In this document: in pieces, positions 1 to 4,961 of the stretch | How positions within the stretch are numbered: the first letter of the stretch is position 1 | How the letters are laid out: each line of letters opens with the position of its first letter | Assembly: GCA_021202325.1 (NCBI GenBank) | Contig: JAJQDF010000136.1 | Location: forward strand, 631 to 6,712 | Direction of reading: 5' to 3' | Source of the DNA: Clostridiales bacterium | GTDB lineage: Bacteria; Bacillota; Clostridia; Lachnospirales; Anaerotignaceae | DNA length: 6,082 nt | Made by a program: the position numbers and the translations under genes | Notes under the pieces: generated by a model | Seen by the model: only the letters and a program-made list of their open reading frames with translations | What the model was told of the DNA's origin: nothing | The model's database searches: none

Positions 1-55
1 ATGACTCAAAATCAAGCGGAGAATATCCGTGCCGGTTCGAGTCCGGCCACCGGCA
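1..55 (+). tRNA. tRNA-Leu(CAA), 5' end cut off by window
   Basis: This is the 3' two thirds of a class II tRNA. The anticodon loop is CTCAAAA (5-11), giving anticodon CAA at 7-9, which reads UUG leucine codons. A long variable arm CGGA-GAATA-TCCG (17-29) is the mark of tRNA-Leu, -Ser or -Tyr. The T arm is GCCGG-TTCGAGT-CCGGC (31-47), the acceptor strand is CACCGGC (48-54), and the discriminator is A55, as leucyl-tRNA synthetase requires. CCA is not encoded (GTT follows) and would be added after transcription. The acceptor predicts that the missing 5' end begins GCCGGTG. One oddity is that the anticodon stem 3' strand TCAAG would pair with (N)ATGA leaving A1 opposite A15, a mismatch at about pair 28-42. 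Confidence 0.93.
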
Positions 56-58
56 GTT

Positions 59-90
59 AAAACGACTTCTTTTACTAAGCCGTTTTTTGT
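59..90 (+). terminator. Rho-independent terminator of tRNA-Leu
   Basis: Stem AACGACTT (61-68) pairs with AAGCCGTT (77-84) with one A-C mismatch and an 8-nt loop. It is followed by a T run (83-88), and A59-A60 extend the pairing into that run. It begins 4 nt after the tRNA 3' end and so ends the tRNA-Leu transcript. The stem is only moderately stable. Confidence 0.75.
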
Positions 91-111
91 TTATAAAGGA
101 TATTTAGTTAT

Positions 112-145
112 AAAGAAAAAGCCCTGTGAGATTCACAGGACTTTT
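112..145 (-). terminator. Rho-independent terminator of tRNA-Thr (and sigH operon)
   Basis: Read on the - strand, AGTCCTGTGA (142-133), a 3-nt loop and TCACAGGGCT (129-120) form a 10-bp stem with one G-T wobble. It is followed by a CTTTTTCTTT run (121-112). On the + strand the wobble becomes an A-C mismatch, so the hairpin is built for the - strand. It lies a few nt past the 3' end of tRNA-Thr and is the first clear terminator after the whole ispF-sigH run. That makes it the probable end of both the short tRNA transcript and any readthrough from sigH. Confidence 0.9.
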
Positions 146-148
146 ACA

Positions 149-221
149 AGCTAATGAGCGGATTCGAACCGCCGACCTACGCCTTACCAAGGCGTTGCGC
201 TACCAACTGTGCCACATTAGC
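149..221 (-). tRNA. tRNA-Thr(GGU)
   Basis: This is a complete 73-nt cloverleaf on the - strand. The acceptor is GCTAATG paired with CATTAGC with discriminator T, the anticodon stem-loop is ACGCC-TTGGTAA-GGCGT with anticodon GGT (threonine ACC/ACU codons), and the T arm is GGCGG-TTCGAAT-CCGCT with one G-T wobble. CCA is not encoded. The gene starts 41 nt after the sigH stop, has its own consensus promoter in that gap, and is followed by a strong terminator. It is therefore probably made as a short transcript of its own as well as from operon readthrough. The anticodon, the U discriminator and the overall sequence fit clostridial tRNA-Thr. Confidence 0.97.
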
Positions 222-232
222 ACGCAGTAGAC

Positions 233-261
233 ATTATACTAAATTATGCCGAAAGTGTCAA
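233..261 (-). promoter_or_regulatory. Consensus sigma-A promoter of tRNA-Thr
   Basis: Read on the - strand, TTGACA (261-256), a 17-nt spacer and TATAAT (238-233) match the housekeeping consensus at all 12 positions with ideal spacing. The predicted transcription start is near 226, about 5 nt before the mature tRNA 5' end at 221. The -35 box sits one nt after the sigH stop codon, so the tRNA can be made independently of the operon. Confidence 0.93.
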
Positions 262-262
262 G

Positions 263-922
263 CTATTCTGCAAGATACTTTTCAAGTTTTTTCTTAACCC
301 TTTGAAGTGCATTGTCTATAGATTTTTCAGATTTCCCGGTTATTTTCGCAATTTCGGCATAGGATTTATTATCCAAATAGAGAGTCAATACCGAATTTTC
401 GAAATCTGAGAGGCTTTTTTCAAGATGTGCTTCGATTCCTTCCTTTGCTTCCTGTCCGATGAACATTGTTTCGGGATTGGAGGAATCTGTTCCTTTTATG
501 TTGTCTAAAAATGTTTCCTGTGAATCATCATCAAAGGCCGGCTTATTCAGCGATATATAGTTATTAAGCGGCTGATGCTTTTGTCTTGCAGCCGCTTTAA
601 TAGCTGTAATTATCTGCCTATTTATGCATAAATCAGCGAACGCTCTAAATGAAGCATGTTTATCGGGATTAAAATCTCTTACCGATTTATATAGGCCAAT
701 CATACCTTCCTGTATAATATCTTCGGTGTCGGCTCCAATGAGAAAATAAGCTCTAGATTTAGATTTTACCAAAGGCTTATATTTAGTCAAAATAAACTCA
801 AGTGCTTCCTCATCGCCTTTTCTTACAAGCTCTATAATTTTCTCATCACTCATAAGACGATAGTCCTTATCTTGATTATCAGCCCCGGATTCAATTTCGT
901 TTTCTTCCTCCAAAGGTATCAT
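263..922 (-). CDS. sigH: RNA polymerase sporulation sigma factor SigH (sigma-30)
   Basis: A cytoplasmic sigma-70 family factor of 219 residues that directs RNA polymerase to transition-state and early sporulation promoters (upstream of spo0A and spoIIA in Bacillus). Regions 2.1-2.4 run from about 25 to 115, with the SigH signature AYFLIGADTEDIIQEGMIGLYKS (58-80, shown in part) and RAFADLCINRQIITAIKAA (93-111). Region 4 ends with a helix-turn-helix, SYAEIAKITGKSEKSIDNAL (187-206). I chose the ATG at 922. It overlaps the rae1 stop as ATGA and has AGGAAG 5 nt upstream, and the resulting length matches B. subtilis SigH (218). An in-frame ATG at 952 would add ten residues but lacks a convincing ribosome site. 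Placement last in a translation-factor operon is the standard Firmicute arrangement. The identity call rests on strong similarity to remembered SigH sequence. Confidence 0.96.
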   Translation of the reverse strand: MIPLEEENEIESGADNQDKDYRLMSDEKIIELVRKGDEEALEFILTKYKPLVKSKSRAYFLIGADTEDIIQEGMIGLYKSVRDFNPDKHASFRAFADLCINRQIITAIKAAARQKHQPLNNYISLNKPAFDDDSQETFLDNIKGTDSSNPETMFIGQEAKEGIEAHLEKSLSDFENSVLTLYLDNKSYAEIAKITGKSEKSIDNALQRVKKKLEKYLAE

Positions 923-1440
923 CCTTTCTTCCTGCGCATCATTTCCAGCCATGCAAGCGTTTCATCGTCAACATTATCCATAAGCATATTATTTTTGGCT
1001 GGACGGTTTTCTGTATAATTATTTCTTATGTTTTTCTCTTCTTCGTTTATTATCATTTTAAGCTCTCTGGCAGTTATTCTTGTTGCGCCTTTTCCCATTA
1101 TTATTGCCTGCTCAAGGCCGTCGTTGGTCGCAACCTTAACCCTGTATTCTTTAGGAATTTTTGTTACAGTTCTTTCAATATAATGGTCAGCTGTTTCGGC
1201 TTCTTTTGTATATACGACATAAATATTGTTATACTGCATTACCGTGCCTGTACTGCCTTTAACAAGGTAGCCGTCAAAAACAAGTATTACCGTCTCCCCG
1301 CTGACTCCCTGATAGTTGCACAAAATGTCCATAAGTTTAACTCTAGCGCTTTCCAGGCTAACGGACGTCAGATCCTCCAGCTCCGGCCAGGCATGTATTA
1401 TATTGTAACCATCTACAATAAGAAAAGTAGTAAGCGGCAT
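919..1440 (-). CDS. rae1: Rae1/YacP, ribosome-dependent mRNA endonuclease (NYN/PIN-like)
   Basis: A 173-residue protein of the YacP family. In B. subtilis, Rae1 enters the ribosomal A site and cuts certain mRNAs in a translation-dependent way. The N-terminal NYN/PIN-like fold shows the expected acidic residues: FLIVDGYN (D10), VFDGY (D56), TADHYIER (D85) and ATND (D107). A charged C-terminal segment of about 45 residues follows. The longest open frame begins with GTG at 1449. I prefer the ATG at 1440, because GAGGTG lies 6 nt upstream and the protein then begins close to VDGYN, as in the family. The gene starts 12 nt after the rlmB stop. Its last codons (MRRKKG) contain the sigH ribosome site and its TGA overlaps the sigH ATG, so sigH translation is probably coupled to it. 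Targets in this organism cannot be read from the sequence. Confidence 0.93.
   Translation of the reverse strand: MPLTTFLIVDGYNIIHAWPELEDLTSVSLESARVKLMDILCNYQGVSGETVILVFDGYLVKGSTGTVMQYNNIYVVYTKEAETADHYIERTVTKIPKEYRVKVATNDGLEQAIIMGKGATRITARELKMIINEEEKNIRNNYTENRPAKNNMLMDNVDDETLAWLEMMRRKKG
928..933 (-). promoter_or_regulatory. Ribosome site that sets the sigH start
   Basis: AGGAAG on the - strand lies 5 nt before the ATG at 922, inside the final codons of rae1. Nothing comparable precedes the upstream ATG at 952 (the preceding bases are GAAACGCTTGC). Together with the ATGA overlap this favours 922. Confidence 0.75.
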
Positions 1441-1446
1441 AAAAAA

Positions 1447-1452
1447 CACCTC
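1447..1452 (-). promoter_or_regulatory. Ribosome site that sets the rae1 start
   Basis: GAGGTG on the - strand sits 6 nt before the ATG at 1440. The competing GTG start at 1449 lies inside this site; its own upstream candidate, AAAGGA, is formed by the last rlmB codons. Confidence 0.65.
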
Positions 1453-2205
1453 TTATCCTTTGTAATGTCTCTGTCTAACTACTTCATACATAAGCAGAGA
1501 AGCCGCTACAGAAGCGTTGAGAGACGAAATTTTACCATACATGGGCAAAGATACAACAAAGTCGCATTTTTCCTTTACAAGGCGGCTTACGCCGTCTCCT
1601 TCGGAGCCAATTACAATGGCAATAGGACCATCGAGCGCCGCATCAAAGCAGTCATCGCCGCCCATATCTGCACACGCAACCCAAATTCCTTGCTTTTTAA
1701 GATCTTCTATAGTTCTTGATATATTTGTAACTCTGGCTACAGGCATATATTCAATTGCTCCTGCGGATGTCTTGCCTACGACTGCCGTAAGACCAACGCT
1801 TCTGCGTTTTGGTATAATTACACCATGGGCGCCGGCACATTCAGCTGTTCGTATAACTGCTCCCAAATTATGCGGATCGGTGATATTATCCAATATTATA
1901 ATGAAAGGCTTTTCGTTTCTCTCGGCCGCAAGCGCAAGAATATCCTCAACTTCGGCATATTCATGCTCAGAAACTATGGCTATAACACCCTGGTGATTTT
2001 TTGTTTGGCTCATTTCGTCAAGCTTTTGCTTGGCGGTTTCCTGAACTACTACGCCATTTTCTTTGGCCATACCGACAATGCGGCGGATAGTACCCTCCAC
2101 ATTGCCTTTCTGTACCAATATTTTTTCTATATCTCTGCCGCTTTTCAAGACCTCAAGCACAGCATTTCGGCCCTCAAGTTGGTTTTCGTTAAATTGTCTT
2201 TCCAT
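1453..2205 (-). CDS. rlmB: 23S rRNA 2'-O-methyltransferase RlmB, TrmH/SpoU family
   Basis: A 250-residue SPOUT methyltransferase that uses S-adenosylmethionine to methylate a ribose 2'-OH. In E. coli, RlmB modifies G2251 in the 23S rRNA P loop. An N-terminal SpoU substrate-binding domain (about 8-80, opening LEGRNAVLEVL) precedes the trefoil-knot catalytic domain. All three SpoU motifs are present: motif 1 DNITDPHNLGAVIRTAECAG (106-125, N113 and R119), motif 2 IVIGSEGDGVS (197-207, E202) and motif 3 ISSLNASVAASLLMYE (226-241, S228 and N230). The length equals that of the B. subtilis orthologue YacO. AAGGAG lies 8 nt before the ATG and overlaps the mrnC stop, leaving a 12-nt gap. The exact target nucleotide is inferred from the family; a tRNA target of the TrmH type is less likely given this operon and the N-terminal domain. 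Confidence 0.95.
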   Translation of the reverse strand: MERQFNENQLEGRNAVLEVLKSGRDIEKILVQKGNVEGTIRRIVGMAKENGVVVQETAKQKLDEMSQTKNHQGVIAIVSEHEYAEVEDILALAAERNEKPFIIILDNITDPHNLGAVIRTAECAGAHGVIIPKRRSVGLTAVVGKTSAGAIEYMPVARVTNISRTIEDLKKQGIWVACADMGGDDCFDAALDGPIAIVIGSEGDGVSRLVKEKCDFVVSLPMYGKISSLNASVAASLLMYEVVRQRHYKG

Positions 2206-2217
2206 CGTTCCCGCTCC

Positions 2218-2646
2218 TTAAAATTCGCTTTTAAGCGGATATACACCTTCAAAAAGCTCAGTTATTCTTTCGTTTTTACCAGACAGATATAAGTATCCGA
2301 ACAATGCTTCTAGTCCGGAAGCATGTCTATAGTCGTTTATATCCATATTTTTAGGATGAGTATAGGAATTGGCATTTCTGCCCCTTCTGAAAACTGCAGC
2401 CTCCTCGTCGGTGAGCATATCCTTTATTTTAAAATATGCTTCACATTGACTTTTTGCATTAACAATGCTTCTTGCCGAAGCATTCATTTTATTTACCGGT
2501 GCATTGCCTGCCGCAATAACGCTCGTTCTTGCCAAAAGCTCATATACAGCATCTCCGATATAGGCCAATACCAGCGGTGAAAGCTCCTTTGGAGATACTC
2601 CGCCGTATTCCTTTTTAAGTACTTCTGAAAAATATTCCTCTGTCAT
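2218..2646 (-). CDS. mrnC: Mini-ribonuclease III (MrnC)
   Basis: A 142-residue RNase III-type domain without the dsRNA-binding domain. As a homodimer it trims the 23S rRNA precursor in Firmicutes, acting on late ribosome intermediates. The catalytic signature is LAYIGDAVYELLAR (27-40, D32 and E36), with FRRGRNA (86-92) and a C-terminal acidic helix DYRHASGLEALFGYLYL (105-121, E113). The open frame extends to a GTG at 2664, which would overlap cysS by 16 nt. I chose the ATG at 2646: AGAGG lies 6 nt upstream, the cysS stop is 2 nt away, and the protein then has the usual length. Its TAA is part of the rlmB ribosome site. Neighbouring rlmB also acts on 23S rRNA, so the pair probably works on the same particle. 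Confidence 0.95.
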   Translation of the reverse strand: MTEEYFSEVLKKEYGGVSPKELSPLVLAYIGDAVYELLARTSVIAAGNAPVNKMNASARSIVNAKSQCEAYFKIKDMLTDEEAAVFRRGRNANSYTHPKNMDINDYRHASGLEALFGYLYLSGKNERITELFEGVYPLKSEF

Positions 2647-2648
2647 GA

Positions 2649-4058
2649 TTAGCCTCTGAACCACTGTACGCCCTGACGTGTATCTTTAATTGTAATTCCC
2701 ATGGCTGCAAGCTCATCTCTTATGGCATCTGCTGTGGCAAAATCCTTAGCTTTTTTTGCCTCGGTACGTTTTGCAATGAGTTCTTCAATTTTTTCCTGTT
2801 CAGGATCTTGTGCAGCTTCCTCTTTTGTCTGGAGAATACCGAGAACCTTGCAGAGCTCATCTATCATCTTTTTAGCCGCTAAAGCAGATTTCTTTGAGAA
2901 TCCCTCTGTAATCTTTACATTTATGAATTTAACAAGCTCATATATTGCTGTGATAGCATCTGCTGTATTGAAGTCATCATCCATTGCAGTCTCAAACTGT
3001 GTAAGATAGCCGTTTATAGCGGCTTCATTTTCTGAATCGTCAGCCTTTTCCTCAACAGTGCAGTTATTGATATAGTACTCCAGTGAATTTACGCAGTTCT
3101 TAATTCTTTCAAGTCCGTTCTGGCTTGCCTGCATAAGTGTATCGCTGAAGTTAAGGGGCATTCTGTAGTGTCCGCTCAATATGAAGAATCTGATAACTTC
3201 ATAAGGGAACTTTTCTGAAATTTCCCTTACTGTAAAGAAATTGCCGGCTGATTTTGACATCTTTTCGTTGTCAATTGTAATAAAGCCATTGTGCATCCAA
3301 TATCTTGCAAATATTTTACCGCTGCAGGCTTCGCTCTGTGCAATTTCATTTTCGTGATGAGGGAAAATAAGATCCTCACCGCCGGCATGGATATCGATAG
3401 TTTCTCCGAGGTATTTCTTTGACATAACAGAACATTCTATATGCCAACCCGGCCTGCCGTCACCCCAAGGCGAAGCCCACTTGGGTTCACCTGGCTTCTG
3501 AGGCTTCCAAAGAACAAAGTCGGTAGGATTTTTCTTGGCGTCGTCAGCTTCAACTCTTTCGCTGGCTTCTGCAATGAGCTCATCAAGATTCTTCTTTGAA
3601 AGCTTGCCGTATTCAGGGAAAGCCTTTGTGTCATAGTAAACTGTGCCGTTATTCACATAAGCAAAGCCCTTGTCAATAAGCTGCTGAATCATTTCAATAA
3701 TTTCAGGCATTTCCTGTGTTACACGAGGATGAACGGTTGCTCTCTTAACATTGAGACCATCAGCGTCATGGAAAGCTTCAGCAATATATTTTTCGGAAAT
3801 TTTCTCCATAGTAGAGTTTTCCTCATTGGCTCTTTTTATAATTTTGTCGTCAACATCGGTAAAGTTCTGAACATATGTTACTTCATATCCTTTATGCTCC
3901 ATGTAGCGGCGGACTGTATCAAATACAACATATGGTCTTGCGTTTCCTATATGAATATAGTTATATACTGTAGGACCGCAGACATACATTTTTACCTTTC
4001 CCGGCTCCATAGGAACAAATTCCTCTTTTTTTCTAGTAAGAGTATTATAAATCTTCAT
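2649..4058 (-). CDS. cysS: Cysteine--tRNA ligase (CysRS)
   Basis: A 469-residue monomeric class I aminoacyl-tRNA synthetase that charges tRNA-Cys using ATP and cysteine. Visible landmarks are the HIGH-type motif HIGN (36-39) in [17 protein letters not shown] (27-43), the zinc ligands C27, C209, H234 and E238 ([20 protein letters not shown]), and the KMSKS loop (266-270, [11 protein letters not shown]). A DALR/anticodon-binding helical region follows from about 305, and the C-terminal tail ends VQWFRG. The length is normal (about 460-470). AAAGGAG lies 7 nt before the ATG and overlaps the ispF stop, leaving a 12-nt gap. In B. subtilis the gltX-cysE-cysS unit is under a T-box. Here cysS follows ispF directly and no T-box leader is present or would fit, so cysteine-responsive attenuation at this locus appears to be missing. 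The gene is complete with no missing catalytic residue. Confidence 0.98.
   Translation of the reverse strand: MKIYNTLTRKKEEFVPMEPGKVKMYVCGPTVYNYIHIGNARPYVVFDTVRRYMEHKGYEVTYVQNFTDVDDKIIKRANEENSTMEKISEKYIAEAFHDADGLNVKRATVHPRVTQEMPEIIEMIQQLIDKGFAYVNNGTVYYDTKAFPEYGKLSKKNLDELIAEASERVEADDAKKNPTDFVLWKPQKPGEPKWASPWGDGRPGWHIECSVMSKKYLGETIDIHAGGEDLIFPHHENEIAQSEACSGKIFARYWMHNGFITIDNEKMSKSAGNFFTVREISEKFPYEVIRFFILSGHYRMPLNFSDTLMQASQNGLERIKNCVNSLEYYINNCTVEEKADDSENEAAINGYLTQFETAMDDDFNTADAITAIYELVKFINVKITEGFSKKSALAAKKMIDELCKVLGILQTKEEAAQDPEQEKIEELIAKRTEAKKAKDFATADAIRDELAAMGITIKDTRQGVQWFRG
2653..2657 (-). promoter_or_regulatory. Ribosome site that sets the mrnC start
   Basis: AGAGG on the - strand, within the last codons of cysS, lies 6 nt before the ATG at 2646. 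It would lie downstream of the alternative GTG start at 2664, which argues against that start. Confidence 0.65.
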
Positions 4059-4070
4059 GACAAATCTCCT

Positions 4071-4544
4071 TTATATTTTTTCTATCAAACAAACTGCCTG
4101 TGCGGCAATACCCTCTCCCTTTCCGGTAAAGCCTAGACCTTCTTCGGTAGTGGCCTTGACATTTACACAGTCAACGGAAATTTCAAGCGCTTCGGCTATA
4201 TTCTTTTCCATATCATTGATATAGCCGGCAAGCTTAGGCCGCTGAGCAATTATTGTGGCATCAATATTTATTGTATTATATCCTTTATCTTTAAGCAATA
4301 GGCAAACCCTTTTTAAAAGCACTAAACTGGAAATATTTTTGTAGCTGTCGTCGTTATCGGGAAAATGTTTTCCTATATCTCCCAGTGCAGCAGCTCCCAA
4401 AAGAGCATCCATAACGGCATGAATAAGAACATCTGCATCTGAATGTCCGAGAAGTCCTTTTTCATATGGTATATCTACTCCGCCCAATATTAGCTTTCTG
4501 TCTGTTGTAAGGCGGTGTACATCGTATCCTGTTCCTATGCGCAT
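4071..4544 (-). CDS. ispF: 2-C-methyl-D-erythritol 2,4-cyclodiphosphate synthase (IspF)
   Basis: A 157-residue homotrimeric zinc enzyme of the non-mevalonate (MEP) isoprenoid pathway. It converts CDP-methylerythritol 2-phosphate to the cyclic diphosphate with loss of CMP. Family motifs in order are [10 protein letters not shown] (2-11, metal ligands D8 and H10), [13 protein letters not shown] (31-43, H42 the third ligand), [10 protein letters not shown] (56-65) and [19 protein letters not shown] (130-148). The length is typical and the start is unambiguous, with AAGGAG 6 nt before the ATG. This is the first gene of the - strand operon, and 87 nt separate it from the divergent small protein gene. 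The partner ispD, adjacent in B. subtilis, is not in the window. A weak - strand -10 candidate, TACAAT (4577-4572), lies in the shared gap without a convincing -35. Confidence 0.97.
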   Translation of the reverse strand: MRIGTGYDVHRLTTDRKLILGGVDIPYEKGLLGHSDADVLIHAVMDALLGAAALGDIGKHFPDNDDSYKNISSLVLLKRVCLLLKDKGYNTINIDATIIAQRPKLAGYINDMEKNIAEALEISVDCVNVKATTEEGLGFTGKGEGIAAQAVCLIEKI

Positions 4545-4572
4545 AAATTTCTCCTTATAGTTTTTATGAATA

Positions 4573-4601
4573 TTGTAATTCCGGACTAACCGTTATATAA
4601 T
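4573..4601 (+). promoter_or_regulatory. Sigma-A promoter of the cysteine-rich small protein
   Basis: TTGTAA (4573-4578), a 17-nt spacer and TATAAT (4596-4601) form a housekeeping promoter with a perfect -10 and a 4-of-6 -35. The predicted start is near 4608, giving a leader of about 24 nt. The -10 box is embedded in the dyad at 4595-4611, so a protein bound there would block the promoter. The -35 overlaps the possible -10 of the divergent ispF operon. Confidence 0.75.
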
Positions 4602-4611
4602 GTAATTATAT
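4595..4611 (+). promoter_or_regulatory. Candidate operator dyad over the -10 box
   Basis: ATATAAT-GTA-ATTATAT is a perfect 7-bp inverted repeat with a 3-nt centre, spanning the -10 box and predicted start of the small protein gene. Its inner 15 nt match the dyad upstream of the metalloregulator at 13 positions, with the two differences symmetric. The half sites resemble those known for PerR/Fur boxes (inner TATAAT-N-ATTATA), but the centre is 3 nt rather than 1. Pure A/T palindromes are common by chance in such DNA, so the pairing of the two sites carries the argument. Confidence 0.4.
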
Positions 4612-4631
4612 TAGAAAAGGAGGCTACCAAT

Positions 4632-4769
4632 ATGTGTGATAATACTCATGACTGTCCCTGTGTAAAAGCTGAGTGTCCCAGACATGGCAAATGCTGCGAA
4701 TGCATTGCTGCTCATAATGCTGCAGGAAGTCTTACAGCCTGTGTTAAGCTTGCTCAGGCAAATGCATAA
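4632..4769 (+). CDS. Small cysteine-rich protein, 45 residues, putative metal binder
   Basis: A complete short gene encoding a 45-residue protein with eight cysteines (C2, C8, C10, C15, C21, C22, C24, C37) and three histidines (H6, H18, H28). The core is CPC-x4-CPRHGKCCEC-x3-H, and the C-terminal third (AAGSLTACVKLAQANA) is nearly uncharged. No signal peptide or membrane segment is seen, so a cytosolic protein is expected. AAGGAGG lies 8 nt before the ATG, with a promoter upstream and a terminator just after the stop, so it is expressed as its own unit. The C-x4-C-P-x-H-G-x-C-x2-C layout recalls small uncharacterised cysteine-rich proteins of anaerobes; I cannot name the family with certainty. 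The residues suggest zinc, iron or Fe-S binding, or a thiol buffer, but this is inference. It is divergent from ispF and convergent with the HAD gene. Confidence 0.85.
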   Translation: MCDNTHDCPCVKAECPRHGKCCECIAAHNAAGSLTACVKLAQANA

Positions 4770-4775
4770 CTCTCA

Positions 4776-4806
4776 TAAAAAAGGCCGCGAAAGCGGTCAT
4801 TTTTAT
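4776..4806. terminator. Bidirectional terminator, small protein gene / HAD operon
   Basis: GGCCGC-GAAA-GCGGTC (4783-4798) is a 6-bp GC-rich stem with a GNRA tetraloop and one G-T wobble. An A run precedes it (4777-4782) and ATTTTTATT follows. On the + strand it ends the small protein transcript 13 nt after its stop. On the - strand it is followed by TTTTTT and is the first terminator after the HAD gene. Confidence 0.88.
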
Positions 4807-4844
4807 TAACTACGGAATTCCAAGTCAGAGGCTGGTCAGTTATT

Positions 4845-4890
4845 TGCATAGAGAACCGGACATTGTACCGGTTAACCTGATGAATATGCA
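4845..4890. other. Nested inverted repeat of unknown role in gene-free stretch
   Basis: The gap between the terminator (4806) and the HAD stop (4962) has no supportable gene. It contains an outer 6-bp arm pair TGCATA (4845-4850)/TATGCA (4885-4890) and an inner pair AACCGG (4854-4859)/CCGGTT (4868-4873) with an 8-nt loop. The internal loop is asymmetric (3 nt against 11 nt). There is no T run on either side, so this is not an intrinsic terminator. It could be a structured 3' UTR of the HAD mRNA on the - strand, a small RNA, or chance. I do not recognise a known riboswitch or ribozyme. Confidence 0.4.
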
Positions 4891-4961
4891 GCTCAATAAA
4901 ACATAGTGCAAAGCATATAACAATCTGTTTTTTCATACCTATTGTGCCTGTGAAGCAGTCA

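Noticed and set aside
1004..1020. TATAAT on the + strand inside rae1 as an antisense promoter
   Set aside because: No acceptable -35 lies at 16-18 nt spacing, and AT-rich coding DNA gives such boxes by chance.
1183..1719. 178-codon + strand open frame across rae1 and rlmB
   Set aside because: It is antisense to two well-supported genes, its composition resembles no protein family I know, and no ribosome site precedes it.
1825..2292. 155-codon + strand open frame antisense to rlmB and mrnC (and a similar one at 1517-1996)
   Set aside because: They are shadows of the conserved SpoU methyltransferase frame, with low-complexity, frame-shadow composition.
3729..4136. 135-codon + strand open frame antisense to cysS and ispF
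   Set aside because: The opposite strand encodes fully conserved CysRS and IspF motifs; there is no ribosome site or promoter for the antisense frame.
4545..4631. T-box or other riboswitch leader upstream of the operon containing cysS
   Set aside because: The 87-nt gap is too short for a T-box, and no specifier stem, T-box sequence or terminator is present.
4877..4883. CTGATGA on the + strand, the conserved box of hammerhead ribozymes
   Set aside because: No GAAA box, flanking stem II or NUH cleavage site could be placed around it; the heptamer alone is not evidence.
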